From Acinetobacter tibetensis (GTDB lineage Bacteria; Pseudomonadota; Gammaproteobacteria; Pseudomonadales; Moraxellaceae): a DNA stretch of 64,000 bases. Every line of letters begins with the position of its first letter. Within the stretch, counting starts at the first letter, position 1. The notes under the pieces were generated by a model. The model saw nothing but the letters and a program-made list of their open reading frames with translations. It searched no databases and was not told where the DNA came from. The translations under genes and the position numbers were made by a program. Shown here in pieces: positions 18,392-28,893 of this stretch. The stretch covers positions 1,860,001 to 1,924,000 of the forward strand of contig NZ_CP098732.1 of the NCBI RefSeq assembly GCF_023824315.1, written 5' to 3'.

Positions 18392-19144
18392 TTAATTCTC
18401 AAATTTATCTTGTTGAATTTGCTCAGATGTTTTACCAAAACGACGCTCACGCCCTGCAAAAACCTCAAGTGCATGATCGAACTCTTGCACACCGAATTCA
18501 GGCCATAACGTTTCAGTAAAATACAATTCTGCATACGCTGCTTGCCAAAGCAAGAAATTCGACAGTCGATAATCCCCACCTGTACGAATGAGTAAATCTA
18601 CAGCAGGTAAATCTGACATACTAATATGCTGTCCTACCAGATCAGCATTAATTTGCGCCACTTCAAGCTTACCAGCTTTAACTTCTTGAGCAATTTGCTG
18701 CGCAGCTTGCGCCATATCCCACATGCCACCATAACTTACCGCAATGGTTAAAGTCATTTGAGTGAACTTAGCAGTCCTTTGCTCGGCATGCAACATTAAC
18801 TCACGTAAATGCGGAGACAAGCGTGAACGATCACCAATAAATCGTAAGGCGATTTCAAATTTTTCCATACGCGGGATTTGCTCATGAATTGTCTCTTCCA
18901 ACAAATTCATCAGCAAATCCACCTCATACTGAGGTCTGTTCCAATTTTCGCTTGAAAATGCAAAAACGGTTAAAGCCTGAATCTTTCTTTTTCGACAATG
19001 CTCAACAATTGGATCTAGGACATTTTTACCTTCACGGTGTCCCGCACCCTTTTGCATTTGCATTTTTTTGGCAAAACGATTGTTGCCATCCATAATGATG
19101 GCAACATGTTTTGGAAGATGTGTAGCGTCTTCAGATGTGGTCAT
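18392..19144 (-). CDS. uppS: Undecaprenyl diphosphate synthase
   Basis: This cis-prenyltransferase builds C55-PP, the lipid carrier for peptidoglycan and surface polysaccharides. The motifs are HVAIIMDGNNRFAKK (catalytic Asp; the usual GNGRWA is GNNRFA here), GAGHREGKN, FAFSSENWNRP, DLLIRTGGDYRLSNFLLWQAAYAELYFTETLWPEF. Length 250 is normal. Six bp separate it from frr. Confidence 0.96.
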   Translation of the reverse strand: MTTSEDATHLPKHVAIIMDGNNRFAKKMQMQKGAGHREGKNVLDPIVEHCRKRKIQALTVFAFSSENWNRPQYEVDLLMNLLEETIHEQIPRMEKFEIALRFIGDRSRLSPHLRELMLHAEQRTAKFTQMTLTIAVSYGGMWDMAQAAQQIAQEVKAGKLEVAQINADLVGQHISMSDLPAVDLLIRTGGDYRLSNFLLWQAAYAELYFTETLWPEFGVQEFDHALEVFAGRERRFGKTSEQIQQDKFEN

Positions 19145-19149
19145 TAATT

Positions 19150-19704
19150 TTAGACCTTCATCAATTCGGCTTCTTTTGCAGCTAGACGTTTTTCAACTTC
19201 AGCAACGAATTTATCGGTGATTTTCTGGATATCTTCACCTGCACGGCGCTCATCATCTTCAGAAATTTCTTTTTCTTTCAACAATGCTTTGATATCACCC
19301 AACACATCACGACGGATATTACGAATTGCTACTTTCGCATTTTCAGCTTCGTTACGTGCGACTTTTTGCATGTCACGACGTGTTTCTTCAGTCAAAGCTG
19401 CCATTGGTACGCGAATCGCATCAGCGGTAATAGGGTTCAAACCCAAGTCTGATTCACGAATCGCTTTATCAATTGCAGCAACCATTGTACGTTCAAATGG
19501 CTGAATTAATAGTGTACGAGAGTCTTCAACACCGACATTGGCAACCTGATTTAAAGGCACATCAGAGCCATAGTAAGGAACCATTACACCGTTCAGAATG
19601 GATGGATGCGCTCGTCCAGTACGAACCTTTGCAAAGCCATGTTCCAACGAGTCAAGTGACTTGTTCATACGGTCTTCTGCGTCTTTTTTAAGATCGTTAA
19701 TCAT
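19150..19704 (-). CDS. frr: Ribosome recycling factor
   Basis: RRF, with EF-G, splits post-termination ribosomes. The 184-residue protein is standard: [20 protein letters not shown], the [21 protein letters not shown] hinge region and [39 protein letters not shown]. It follows pyrH by 79 bp. The pair pyrH-frr is widely conserved, but rpsB and tsf, which usually precede, are absent here because rimO lies upstream. Confidence 0.97.
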   Translation of the reverse strand: MINDLKKDAEDRMNKSLDSLEHGFAKVRTGRAHPSILNGVMVPYYGSDVPLNQVANVGVEDSRTLLIQPFERTMVAAIDKAIRESDLGLNPITADAIRVPMAALTEETRRDMQKVARNEAENAKVAIRNIRRDVLGDIKALLKEKEISEDDERRAGEDIQKITDKFVAEVEKRLAAKEAELMKV

Positions 19705-19783
19705 ATGATCTTCCTTACTTAATTCTAAAAGATATCATTACTAAAATAGCGTGTAGTATAAAGAGCTTTCTGGCTCACGTACA

Positions 19784-20512
19784 TTAGTTCGTAACGTGAG
19801 TCCCTTCTTTTTCACCCATAACCACTGAAAGTAACGCACCAGATTTGTTCATATCAAATACCTGAAGCGGTACATGATGGTCACGGCACAAACAAATCGC
19901 TGTTAAATCCATAACACCCAATTTTTCATCCAATACCTGATCGAATGTTAAGTTGTCATATTTAACAGCATCATCAAATTTGCTTGGGTCTTTATTATAG
20001 ACACCATCAACTTTAGTGGCTTTTAAGATAAGGCTAGCTTCAATTTCAATACCACGTAAACAAGCTGCAGTATCTGTCGTGAAGAACGGGTTACCCGTAC
20101 CTGCAACAAATACACATACCTCACCTTGAGTCAGGTGACGAATGGCATCACGGCTAGAATAAGATTCCACCACAGTACCAATTGGCAATGCTGACATTAA
20201 ACGTGTTTTAATGTTACGGCGTACCAATGCATCACGCATTGCCAAACCATTCATTACAGTTGCCAACATACCCATTTGGTCACCTGTTACACGACCAACC
20301 AAGCCATCTTTTTGTAGCTGGCTACCGCGGTATAAGTTACCACCACCGACAACAATACCAACTTGCACACCAAGTCCAACCAAATGTGCAATAGATAAAG
20401 ACATTTGATCTAGCACTTGTGCATCAATACCCATGTCTTTGTTGCCCGCAAGTGCTTCACCTGAAAGTTTCAGCAAAATGCGTGAATAGCGTGGATTCTT
20501 TGAATCTGACAT
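19784..20512 (-). CDS. pyrH: UMP kinase
   Basis: PyrH phosphorylates UMP to UDP. It is an amino-acid-kinase-fold enzyme: [13 protein letters not shown] at the N-terminus, [54 protein letters not shown] and [11 protein letters not shown]. The ATG at 20512 ([18 protein letters not shown]) gives 242 residues, the usual size; the frame's earlier ATG at 20524 would add only four residues. It heads the envelope/translation operon that runs down to lpxA. Confidence 0.96.
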   Translation of the reverse strand: MSDSKNPRYSRILLKLSGEALAGNKDMGIDAQVLDQMSLSIAHLVGLGVQVGIVVGGGNLYRGSQLQKDGLVGRVTGDQMGMLATVMNGLAMRDALVRRNIKTRLMSALPIGTVVESYSSRDAIRHLTQGEVCVFVAGTGNPFFTTDTAACLRGIEIEASLILKATKVDGVYNKDPSKFDDAVKYDNLTFDQVLDEKLGVMDLTAICLCRDHHVPLQVFDMNKSGALLSVVMGEKEGTHVTN

Positions 20513-20561
20513 TCCAAACTCCAAATTTACTTAATCTGTATTTTTCTATATATGGATTTAC

Positions 20562-21905
20562 TTAAGCTGATTTCACTTGAATCAACTTAGCAAACAAGTC
20601 GTATTCGTCTGCATCAGTAATTTCAACTTCAAGCAGAGCACCTGGTTTAATCAGATTTTTATCAATATCTTCTACAAAGACGTTCCCATCAATTTCAGGT
20701 GCATCCGCATATGAGCGTGCAACCGCAACAGGAAACTCTTCTTCAAGATCATCAACCAATACTGTCATGACTTGACCAATACGCTTTTGTAGCTTAGCGG
20801 CTGAAATTTCCTGCTGAACTTCCATAAAACGTTCATAACGCTCTTGCTTAATTTCTTCAGGTACGTGATCCGGTAAATCGTTAGCCGTAGCACCTTCAAC
20901 TGGTGAATAAGTAAAGCAACCAACACGGTCTAACTTCGCTTCTTTCAACCAATCTAACAACATTTGAAAATCTTCTTCAGTTTCGCCAGGGAAACCAACC
21001 ACAAATGTTGAACGAATCACCAATTCAGGACATTTTTCGCGCCATAATTTTAGGCGCTCTAATGTATTTTCACTATGGGCTGGTCGCTTCATCAATTTTA
21101 AGATGCGCGGACTGGCATGCTGAAAAGGAATATCTAAGTACGGTAGGATTTTACCCTGAGCCATTAAGTCAATAACAGCATCCACATGCGGATATGGGTA
21201 AACATAGTGCAAACGAACCCAGATCCCTAATTGACCCAAGGCTTCACACATGTCATAGAATTTGGTCTTAACTGGCTGACCGTTCCAGAAATCCAGTTTA
21301 TATTTGGTGTCTACACCATAAGCGGAAGTATCTTGAGAGATAACGAGCACTTCTTTTACACCAGCGCGTTTAAGCGCAGCCGCTTCGTCTAAAACTGAAC
21401 CAACTGGACGTGAAACCAAATCACCACGCATACTTGGAATAATGCAGAAGGTACAACGATGGTTACATCCTTCCGATATTTTTAAATACGCATAGTGTTT
21501 CGGGGTTAAACGAATCCCTTGCTCTGGCACTAAATCAATAAAAGGATTGTGCTTTGGCGGTGCTGGAACATATTCATGTACCGCTTCCATAACATCCTGA
21601 TAAGCTGCCGCACCTGTGACTTTTAGGACATTCGGATGCATTTCACGAATTTTATCTTCGTCTTTACCCAAACAACCTGTCACAATAACTTTACCATTGG
21701 CGCTCATTGCTTCGCCAATTGCATCCAATGATTCTTGTACTGCAGATTCAATAAAACCACAGGTATTAACAACAACCAAATCAGCACCATCATAATCTGA
21801 TGCCACATCATAACCTTCAGTCTTTAACTGAGTTAAAATTCGTTCAGAATCTACCAATGCCTTAGGACAACCTAAAGAAACAAAACCGACTTTGGGGGAC
21901 TTCAT
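20562..21905 (-). CDS. rimO: Ribosomal protein S12 methylthiotransferase RimO
   Basis: This radical-SAM enzyme adds a methylthio group to an Asp of ribosomal protein S12. An N-terminal UPF0004 domain ([49 protein letters not shown]) binds the auxiliary Fe-S cluster. The radical-SAM motif is [18 protein letters not shown] (CxxxCxxC), and a C-terminal TRAM domain follows. The frame runs up to 22046, but homology begins at the ATG at 21905 ([19 protein letters not shown]), giving 447 residues. Confidence 0.95.
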   Translation of the reverse strand: MKSPKVGFVSLGCPKALVDSERILTQLKTEGYDVASDYDGADLVVVNTCGFIESAVQESLDAIGEAMSANGKVIVTGCLGKDEDKIREMHPNVLKVTGAAAYQDVMEAVHEYVPAPPKHNPFIDLVPEQGIRLTPKHYAYLKISEGCNHRCTFCIIPSMRGDLVSRPVGSVLDEAAALKRAGVKEVLVISQDTSAYGVDTKYKLDFWNGQPVKTKFYDMCEALGQLGIWVRLHYVYPYPHVDAVIDLMAQGKILPYLDIPFQHASPRILKLMKRPAHSENTLERLKLWREKCPELVIRSTFVVGFPGETEEDFQMLLDWLKEAKLDRVGCFTYSPVEGATANDLPDHVPEEIKQERYERFMEVQQEISAAKLQKRIGQVMTVLVDDLEEEFPVAVARSYADAPEIDGNVFVEDIDKNLIKPGALLEVEITDADEYDLFAKLIQVKSA

Positions 21906-22150
21906 GAATCTGCGCTCCACTAGAATGCGCGTATTGTAAGACTTTTCGATTGATAAAAATAGGTGGGAAGCCGACTCTTTGTGTAATGCACCAAAATTAA
22001 TCCACTGTTTGCCTTGCATATTTACATTTGCACCATTTTGATACATTTTAAAAGTTAATTACTTTATATCTTCGGCTTACAATTTTAATAAAGTCCAATT
22101 TCAGCGCATTTTTTTAATAAAGGTTCAACTTTGACCCCCTAGATTTAAAG

Positions 22151-22167
22151 TTGGCGTGCATTTTGCT
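22151..22167 (+). promoter_or_regulatory. Sigma-54-type (-24/-12) promoter upstream of ntrBC
   Basis: TTGGCGTGCATTTTGCT has GG and GC exactly 10 bp apart and matches 10 of 11 or so conserved positions of the RpoN consensus (TTGGCACG-N4-TTGCT), differing only in the AC pair. It lies about 90 bp before the ntrB ATG. An inverted repeat CAACTTT...AAAGTTG sits immediately upstream (about 22125-22153). Confidence 0.5.
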
Positions 22168-22256
22168 TAATATGCATCAATTGCGTTCCAATATTGGACT
22201 ATTAATTGCTTTTTGAAGATGCCATTGCGCCATTTTAATACAGGATACCCTCGCTA

Positions 22257-23366
22257 ATGGATCAGCCACATACTATCGACTATCGCGTTTTGGTGGACAA
22301 TTTGACCACCGCGATTTTGCTTGTCGACAGTAAACTTAATATTTTTTACTTAAACTCATCATGTGAATCTTTGTTTGATATGAGTTTATTACGAGCAAAT
22401 GGGCAACCTGTCCTAAATTTGCTGCATATGCCAAACGATGAATTTAATACAGAAGAAGCATTATTTAACACTTTAGCAACGGGTCAACCGTATACACGTC
22501 GTGAAGCTACAATTAACGTCAACTTTAAAGACATTCATGTGGATTACACGGTTTCACAACTCAATGCAGGTAAACCTTACCATCCCTTACTTTTAATTGA
22601 GCTTAATCCGATTGATCGGATGCTGAAAATCTCCAAAGAAGAAAATCTAATTCAGCAACATCAAGTCGCTCGACAATTAATTCGTGGGGTGGCACATGAA
22701 ATTAAAAACCCTTTAGGCGGCATTCGTGGTGCAACACAACTTTTAGCCCGCAGTTTAAATAATCCAGAATATTCAGAATTCACCGACATTATTATTAGCG
22801 AAGTTGATCGCCTTCGTAATCTTGCGGACACCATGTTGGGTTCTCGTCAATTACCGAGTTATGAACCAGTCAACGTACATGAACCTTTAGAACGTGTTCG
22901 CTCACTCATTGCCAACCAGACCAAAAAGAAAATTAAGATCACACGCGATTACGACTTATCACTACCTGAAGTCAAAGCAGATCGTGATCAACTGATTCAA
23001 GTCATGCTGAACATTAGTGTTAATGCCGTACAAGCCATGATGGAAAACAAGGATTTCTTTACCGAACATCAACCAGAACTGGTCTTAAGAACTCGAATTC
23101 AACGTCTTGTCACCATTAATGGTGTACTCAACCGCTCTGCAGTTCGTGTTGATATTGAAGATAACGGGCCGGGTGTTCCAGAAGAAATTTTGGAATCCGT
23201 GTTCTACCCGCTTGTGACTGGTCGTGCTAAAGGCACTGGTCTCGGTCTGAGTATTGCACAAAACATTATGCACCAACATAACGGAATGATTGAATGCCAA
23301 TCTATTCCTGGAAAAACAGTATTTAGCTTATATTTACCTTGGGAGTCTAACCATGTCGCGAAATAA
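22257..23366 (+). CDS. ntrB: Nitrogen regulation sensor kinase/phosphatase NtrB
   Basis: NtrB (GlnL) phosphorylates or dephosphorylates NtrC under control of PII. A PAS domain occupies residues about 8-120 (LTTAILLVDSKLNIFYLNSS). The H-box is GVAHEIKNPLGGIRGATQLL (His phosphoacceptor), and the ATPase has N-box NISVNAVQAMMENK, G1 VDIEDNGPGVPEEIL and G2 GRAKGTGLGLSIAQN. It is soluble, with no membrane segment. Length 369 is typical. The ntrC ATG lies inside its last codons (14-nt overlap). A sigma-54-like promoter precedes it. Confidence 0.95.
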   Translation: MDQPHTIDYRVLVDNLTTAILLVDSKLNIFYLNSSCESLFDMSLLRANGQPVLNLLHMPNDEFNTEEALFNTLATGQPYTRREATINVNFKDIHVDYTVSQLNAGKPYHPLLLIELNPIDRMLKISKEENLIQQHQVARQLIRGVAHEIKNPLGGIRGATQLLARSLNNPEYSEFTDIIISEVDRLRNLADTMLGSRQLPSYEPVNVHEPLERVRSLIANQTKKKIKITRDYDLSLPEVKADRDQLIQVMLNISVNAVQAMMENKDFFTEHQPELVLRTRIQRLVTINGVLNRSAVRVDIEDNGPGVPEEILESVFYPLVTGRAKGTGLGLSIAQNIMHQHNGMIECQSIPGKTVFSLYLPWESNHVAK

Positions 23367-24828
23367 AATATGGGTAATTGATGATGATCGCGCCATGCGA
23401 TGGGTGCTAGAAAAAACATTCAAAGAAGAAGGTTTTGATGTTACTAGCTTTGAAGAAGCACAATCCGCTTTAGATCAACTGGCAACTGACGCGCCCGATG
23501 TCATTCTTACTGACATTCGCATGCCAGGAATTGATGGTTTGACTTTCTTAGCTAAAGTTAAAAACAACTATCCAGACCTGCCCGTCATTATTATGACAGC
23601 ACACTCCGATCTTGAATCAGCAGTGTCCAGTTATCAAACCGGTGCTTTTGAATATTTACCCAAACCATTTGATATTGATGAAGCGCTCGCATTAGTCAAT
23701 CGCGCAATTTTGCACATCACTAAACTACAACAACAAGAATCTGCAAAAACAGTATCACCTATTCAATCTACAGAAATTATTGGTGAATCTCCTGCCATGC
23801 AGGAAGTTTTCCGTGCCATTGGACGTTTATCACAATCACATATTACCGTATTAATTAATGGTGAGTCTGGTACAGGTAAAGAATTAGTTGCACATGCGCT
23901 ACATCGCCATTCACCACGTAGTAGCAAGCCATTTATTGCCTTAAATATGGCAGCCATTCCAAAAGACTTAATAGAAACTGAACTCTTCGGACATGAGAAA
24001 GGTGCATTTACTGGCGCCAACACGCAACGTCAAGGTCGTTTTGAACAAGCCAATGGCGGTACGTTATTCCTTGATGAAATTGGTGACATGCCCTTCGAAA
24101 CCCAAACACGTCTATTACGTGTCTTGGCAGATGGTGAGTTCTATCGCGTCGGTGGTCACATTCCTGTTAAGGTCGATGTCCGTATTGTGGCAGCAACACA
24201 CCAAGACCTCGAAAAATTAGTCAATGAAGGCCGTTTCCGCGAAGACTTATATCACCGTCTTAACGTCATTCGCATTCATATTCCCAAACTGGCGCATCGT
24301 AGCGAAGATATTCCAATGCTAGCACAGCACTTTCTTGCACGTGCAGGTAAAGAGCTTGGGGTCAGTCCGAAGATTTTGCGCCTAGAAACACAAGAGTACA
24401 TGCAGCAACTTCCTTGGCCGGGTAATGTGCGTCAATTGGAAAATACCTGTCGCTGGCTTACGGTCATGATTACAGGTCGTGAAGTTTACCCAGAAGATCT
24501 GCCTTCTGAACTGAAACAAATTCCGATTGAGAAAGCATCAGAACATGCGACTACTTCTCATTTTGACCGTATTTCACTGCATCACTGGGATGAATTACTC
24601 GGTCAATGGGCAATTCAAAAGCTTAAAAATGGTGAAATGAAGATTCTTGATATTGCGACACCAATGTTTGAACGCACACTCATTAATGCTGCACTACAAC
24701 AGACTCGTGGTCGCAAACGCCATGCTGCTGAGCTTTTAGGTTGGGGGCGAAATACCCTGACACGCAAACTGAAAGAACTTGGTATGGATACAGCAGATGA
24801 TGATATTGAAGAAGAAATAGAAGGTTAA
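23353..24828 (+). CDS. ntrC: Nitrogen regulation response regulator NtrC
   Basis: NtrC activates sigma-54 promoters of nitrogen-assimilation genes. A receiver domain (KIWVIDDDRAMRWVLE, phospho-Asp in DVILTDIRMPG), an AAA+ domain with Walker A GESGTGKE, the sigma-54 contact loop EKGAFTGANTQRQGRF and Walker B GGTLFLDEIGDMP, and a C-terminal Fis-type helix-turn-helix (GRKRHAAELLGWGRNTLTRKL) are all present. The ATG at 23353 (MSRNKIWVIDDD) is chosen over the upstream frame extension, giving 491 residues. Translation is probably coupled to ntrB. Confidence 0.96.
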   Translation: MSRNKIWVIDDDRAMRWVLEKTFKEEGFDVTSFEEAQSALDQLATDAPDVILTDIRMPGIDGLTFLAKVKNNYPDLPVIIMTAHSDLESAVSSYQTGAFEYLPKPFDIDEALALVNRAILHITKLQQQESAKTVSPIQSTEIIGESPAMQEVFRAIGRLSQSHITVLINGESGTGKELVAHALHRHSPRSSKPFIALNMAAIPKDLIETELFGHEKGAFTGANTQRQGRFEQANGGTLFLDEIGDMPFETQTRLLRVLADGEFYRVGGHIPVKVDVRIVAATHQDLEKLVNEGRFREDLYHRLNVIRIHIPKLAHRSEDIPMLAQHFLARAGKELGVSPKILRLETQEYMQQLPWPGNVRQLENTCRWLTVMITGREVYPEDLPSELKQIPIEKASEHATTSHFDRISLHHWDELLGQWAIQKLKNGEMKILDIATPMFERTLINAALQQTRGRKRHAAELLGWGRNTLTRKLKELGMDTADDDIEEEIEG

Positions 24829-24832
24829 TCCT

Positions 24833-24867
24833 TAAAAAAAACAGCTCCTTATATGGAGCTGTTTTTT
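24833..24867. terminator. Bidirectional terminator after ntrC
   Basis: The stem AACAGCTCC/GGAGCTGTT has a six-base TTATAT loop, flanked by an A-run and a T-run, between the convergent ntrC and the minus-strand 106-residue gene. Confidence 0.9.
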
Positions 24868-24871
24868 ATAA

Positions 24872-25192
24872 CTAAACTGCAAAGCCAGTATAACGATACA
24901 TATTCTCTACCCCCAATTCTGAACGCACCAGAATGGCATGCTCAAAATCAACTTTCTGAATTTCTTCATATATATTCGCAGCTTCATCATCATGAATTTG
25001 ATCCACCGAACGTGACATTTTTTCTTCAAAACGATCAGATACAAACTCAAAGCCCAAATCCATTGCAATAAATAATGTATGTTCACATGGCTGGATATAT
25101 TGCTCTTGTGTCCAATCTACAACAGCCTGCTGACAAATTGGACAACTAATATTACTTTCTGCTGAATCTATTTCAATAATTTGTTGGTACAT
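24872..25192 (-). CDS. Small protein with CPIC zinc-type motif, function unknown
   Basis: The 106-residue acidic protein begins MYQQIIEIDSAESNISCPIC. Two cysteines in CPIC, followed about 18 residues later by the Cys and His of QPCEHTLF, could form one Cys3His zinc site. The remainder (DRFEEKMSRSVDQIHDDEAA, VDFEHAILVRSELGVE) resembles no family I recognise. It sits between ntrC and a LysR gene, sharing the bidirectional terminator with ntrC. It has its own upstream gap of 137 bp to the divergent LysR gene. Confidence 0.6.
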   Translation of the reverse strand: MYQQIIEIDSAESNISCPICQQAVVDWTQEQYIQPCEHTLFIAMDLGFEFVSDRFEEKMSRSVDQIHDDEAANIYEEIQKVDFEHAILVRSELGVENMYRYTGFAV

Positions 25193-25329
25193 CTTTTTTC
25201 AACTGTAATCACTTAATTGCAGTCTAATAGATTCAACAGCAAAATTACATGAAAGACCCACGATTAAAAATTGACAATATGCAACATTAACTCTAAATTC
25301 TAAAAATTGTTGCATAAATGGAATTATAA

Positions 25330-26229
25330 ATGTTATCTGATCTCGATGATTTTTATTGCTTTGCATTGGTGGTTGAACACGGAGGCTTTAGTGCGGCAGA
25401 ACGCGCTACAGACATTCCTAAATCAAAACTCAGTCGTCGCGTTTATAATTTAGAAGAACGCTTAGGCGTGCGACTTATTCAGCGTAGTTCACGTCATTTT
25501 GCAGTGACTGAAATTGGCATGAATGTTTATCGACATGCTCAAGTCATGATAAATGCCGCTCAAGCAGCTCATGATTTGGTGGATCATTTAAGTGTAGAAC
25601 CACGTGGTGTGATTAAAGTCAGTCTCCCCGTCTCGATTGCTCAAAATGAAATGACCAAGATCTTGCCTAATTTCCTCAAAAAATATCCAGAAATTAAGGT
25701 TCAACTTCTGGTGAGTAATCGTCGGGTTGATGTAATTAATGAAGGTATAGATTTAGCTTTACGTGTCCGATCAAATCTTGATGATGACCCTAGTCTTATC
25801 TTGAGAAAATTTGAATTAATTGAGCAGCATCTATTTGCGAGTCAAGCCTATCTCAATGAATTTGGTGAGCTTAAACAACCTGAAGATTTAGCCCATCACC
25901 ACATACTGAGTATGGTCGATGAGCATCTTGATCAGCAAATTATTGTACATGACAACCAGAATCATCAAAAGAAAATCAAGGTGAATCCCGTTGTCATGGG
26001 TTCAGACTTAATGATGTTGGCACAACTGGCTCGACAAAACTGCGGCATCGCCTTACTACCAGATTCGATTGCACAAGATTTTATTAAAACAGGAGAACTC
26101 GTACGCGTTTTGCCTGAATGGAAAGCACCTCATGGTATATTCCACGCAGTCTATCCATCTCGCAGAGGGCAACTTCCTGCTGTACGAGTTTTTATTGATT
26201 ACTTGGTTGAGCATTTAGCACATAAGTAA
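25330..26229 (+). CDS. LysR-family transcriptional regulator
   Basis: An N-terminal winged helix-turn-helix (DDFYCFALVVEHGGFSAAER, PKSKLSRRVYNLEERLGVRL) precedes a periplasmic-binding-protein-like effector domain (GVIKVSLPVSIAQNEMTKIL onward). The 299-residue length and the GIDLALRVRSNLDDDPSLI segment place it in the large CrgA/AaeR-like subgroup. It is divergent from the 106-residue CPIC gene, a possible target. The effector cannot be inferred. Confidence 0.9.
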   Translation: MLSDLDDFYCFALVVEHGGFSAAERATDIPKSKLSRRVYNLEERLGVRLIQRSSRHFAVTEIGMNVYRHAQVMINAAQAAHDLVDHLSVEPRGVIKVSLPVSIAQNEMTKILPNFLKKYPEIKVQLLVSNRRVDVINEGIDLALRVRSNLDDDPSLILRKFELIEQHLFASQAYLNEFGELKQPEDLAHHHILSMVDEHLDQQIIVHDNQNHQKKIKVNPVVMGSDLMMLAQLARQNCGIALLPDSIAQDFIKTGELVRVLPEWKAPHGIFHAVYPSRRGQLPAVRVFIDYLVEHLAHK

Positions 26230-26234
26230 AGGGC

Positions 26235-26265
26235 AAAAAAAAGCTTATCCGAGGAGGATAAGCTT
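26235..26265 (-). terminator. Terminator hairpin reading on the minus strand
   Basis: AAGCTTATCC and GGATAAGCTT form a 10-bp stem around GAGGA. The A-run is on the left, so the U-run follows the stem only on the minus strand. It would end transcripts of the methionine aminopeptidase gene, which stops about 210 bp away; for the convergent LysR gene it is only a stem. Confidence 0.65.
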
Positions 26266-26477
26266 GAAATAAGAAACTACAGCGAGAATCTTGGAGTGCA
26301 TTTTATAGACTGATCTTAATTCGATCAAAGATAAAAAAACGATTAATATTTTCGCTCAAAAATCACACACCCTAGAAAGACTATAGCTCAAGCAAAACAA
26401 AGATCGAAATTAACTATTAATATTAACGAACAAATAAGAAACTTCGACTTAAGTCTAAATTCAATTTAATTGAGTTG

Positions 26478-27275
26478 TCACTTAATTTCTGGATAATCCC
26501 CAGTCCCTTCTGGCCAAGGCGTCAATAACTCAAACCCTGTATCTGTTACCGCAACCATATGCTCCCATTGGGCAGACAGTGACTTATCTGTAGTGACTAC
26601 CGTCCAACCATCTTGAAGTTCTTTTACGCTGCCACGACCGATATTTACCATTGGCTCAATAGTAAACACCATGCCTTTTTTAAGCTTCAAACCTAGACCT
26701 GGCTTACCATAATGTAAGACGCTTGGCTGCTCATGATAAACTTTGCCTATACCATGACCACAATAATCTTTAACAATACTAAACCCTTCGCGCTGTGCAA
26801 CAGACTGAATAGCAAAACCAATATCCCCTAATGTTGCATCGGGTTTAACTGCTTTAATTCCTGCTAACATGGCCTCATACGTGGTATCGACCAGTTTTTT
26901 AGCTTCTGGCTTAACACTCCCCACATAATACATACGACTCGTGTCACCAAAGTAACCATCTTTAATAATTGCAACATCAATGTTGATAATATCCCCATCT
27001 TGTAAAATATGGGTTGCAGAAGGAATACCATGACAAACAACTTCATTTGGCGAAATACATGTTGTTTTTGTATAACCGTAATAACCAATATTTGCAGGGA
27101 TCACATTTAAGGTATTTACAATATAATCATGACAAATGTCATCCAGATATTCAGTACTGACCCCAGGCTTAATATACTCACCAATCATTGCCAAAACTTG
27201 TGCAGCCAAACGCCCTGACACACGTAGTTTTTCAATATCCTGCTCAGTTTTAATCACTACTGAAGAAGCCAGCAT
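26478..27275 (-). CDS. map: Type I methionine aminopeptidase
   Basis: This pita-bread-fold metallopeptidase removes the initiator Met. The metal ligands are visible: DVAIIKDGYFGDTSRMYY (two Asp), CGHGIGKVYHEQPSVLHYG (His), VFTIEPMVNIG (Glu) and SAQWEHMVAVTDTGFELLT (Glu). Conserved VVCHGIP is present. Length is 265 residues. It is not next to rpsB, the site of the essential map in many bacteria, so it could be a second copy; other copies would lie outside the window. Confidence 0.93.
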   Translation of the reverse strand: MLASSVVIKTEQDIEKLRVSGRLAAQVLAMIGEYIKPGVSTEYLDDICHDYIVNTLNVIPANIGYYGYTKTTCISPNEVVCHGIPSATHILQDGDIINIDVAIIKDGYFGDTSRMYYVGSVKPEAKKLVDTTYEAMLAGIKAVKPDATLGDIGFAIQSVAQREGFSIVKDYCGHGIGKVYHEQPSVLHYGKPGLGLKLKKGMVFTIEPMVNIGRGSVKELQDGWTVVTTDKSLSAQWEHMVAVTDTGFELLTPWPEGTGDYPEIK

Positions 27276-27600
27276 ATCCTCACCCTCTTAAATAATGCAG
27301 GCATTATAATCCTTTTCATTTAAAAATGTTGCGAGCGATAATTCAGAAATCAGAACACCTTTAACAATATCAAAATGAAGACTCCCAAATAGTGCACAAC
27401 ACCTCGCCCATCTAACTTTCTTATAAATTTCTAAACAGACTCTTTAGTAATTTTTCATCAATTTTCAGCCATATAATTCAACCATTAGTTAAACTACACA
27501 AAAGTTTGTATAAAAAAAATTCATATTACATATAAAAAATTTTCCCAAGTCCTTATTTTTCTACTAAAATCGCCTGTTTTTAGTCAATGCATCTCTCAAC
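27276..27600. other. Divergent intergenic region map/brnQ
   Basis: This 325-bp AT-rich stretch must hold the promoters of both divergent genes. No T-box, tRNA or other RNA structure was seen, and no box is convincing enough to list. Confidence 0.5.
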
Positions 27601-28893
27601 ATGACGAATCTTCGTACTAGAGATATTATTGCCTTGGGTTTTATGACCTTTGCTCTGTTCATTGGGGCAGGCAATATTATCTTTCCTCCTATTGTTGCCC
27701 AACAAGCGGGTGAACATGTTTGGCTAGCCGCTGCTGGCTTTCTGGTCACCGCAGTGGGTTTACCTGTTATTACCATCATTGCACTTTCACGTGTAGAAGG
27801 TTCAATTCAGCTACTCAGCTCTCCACTGGGTAAAGTTGCTAGTTTAATTTTAACAATTGTTTGTTATTTGGCTGTAGGTCCGCTCTTCGCTACACCCCGT
27901 ACAGCAACTGTTTCTTATGAAATTGGATTTTCCTCATATTTTGGTACTTCACCCAATAGTTTGCTGATTTACAGCATTATCTATTTTGCAATAGTGACGC
28001 TGGTTTCACTTTATCCAAACAAATTATTGGATACTGTCGGTCACTTCCTCGCACCGATCAAAATTATCTCTTTAGCCATACTAGGTATTGCAGCATTCTT
28101 AATCCCTGCAGGTTACATCCCTCCTGCTATTCATAATTATGCAAGCAGCCCAGTATCTGAAGGTTTTGTAAATGGCTATCTCACCATGGATACGCTTGGC
28201 GCTCTGGTCTTTGGTATCGTCATTATTCATGCCATTCACTCACGTGGTGTCACTGACAAAAAGTTAGTTACAAAATACGCAGTTATCGCAGGTCTTATTT
28301 CTGGTGTTGGTTTAACGCTGGTTTATCTCAGTTTGTTTAAACTTGGCCTTGGAAGTCATGAAGTCGCACCAAATGCAGCAAATGGCGCCGTTATTTTGCA
28401 TGCTTATGTGCAACATGCTTTTGGTGACTTAGGCTCAATCTTCCTTACGGGTATGATTTTCCTTGCATGTATGGTGACTGCAATTGGCCTGACTTGTGCA
28501 TGTGCCGAATACTTTTCAGAACTAACTCAAATTCCTTATAAAATTTTTGTATTTGTTTTGGTTGGTTTTTCACTCCTGATCTCTAATTTAGGTTTGACCA
28601 AACTCATTGCGGTATCCGTGCCTGTGTTATGTGCGATTTATCCACCTGCAATTGTGGTGATCATGCTCAGTTTCTTCGCAAAATTCTGGAAAAACCCTCC
28701 AGCAATTATTGCACCAGTAACCGCAATCGCTTTTATCTTTGGAATTTTAGAAGGTTTAAAAGCAGCAGAACTCAATTCTTTCTTACCAGAATTTGTTCAA
28801 CATCTACCATTAAATGAACAAAATCTTGCATGGTTAATCCCATCTTTGCTGGTCTTGGTTATTGCTCTTATCTGCGACAAATTTAGAAAATAA
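27601..28893 (+). CDS. brnQ: Branched-chain amino acid transporter BrnQ
   Basis: This LIVCS-family secondary transporter imports Leu, Ile and Val with Na+ or H+. About 12 hydrophobic segments fill the 430 residues. The family N-terminus is [20 protein letters not shown], followed by [10 protein letters not shown], the conserved [13 protein letters not shown] segment, [14 protein letters not shown] and [18 protein letters not shown] motif near residue 295. The stop is followed by nearly 490 bp without a gene. Confidence 0.95.
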   Translation: MTNLRTRDIIALGFMTFALFIGAGNIIFPPIVAQQAGEHVWLAAAGFLVTAVGLPVITIIALSRVEGSIQLLSSPLGKVASLILTIVCYLAVGPLFATPRTATVSYEIGFSSYFGTSPNSLLIYSIIYFAIVTLVSLYPNKLLDTVGHFLAPIKIISLAILGIAAFLIPAGYIPPAIHNYASSPVSEGFVNGYLTMDTLGALVFGIVIIHAIHSRGVTDKKLVTKYAVIAGLISGVGLTLVYLSLFKLGLGSHEVAPNAANGAVILHAYVQHAFGDLGSIFLTGMIFLACMVTAIGLTCACAEYFSELTQIPYKIFVFVLVGFSLLISNLGLTKLIAVSVPVLCAIYPPAIVVIMLSFFAKFWKNPPAIIAPVTAIAFIFGILEGLKAAELNSFLPEFVQHLPLNEQNLAWLIPSLLVLVIALICDKFRK

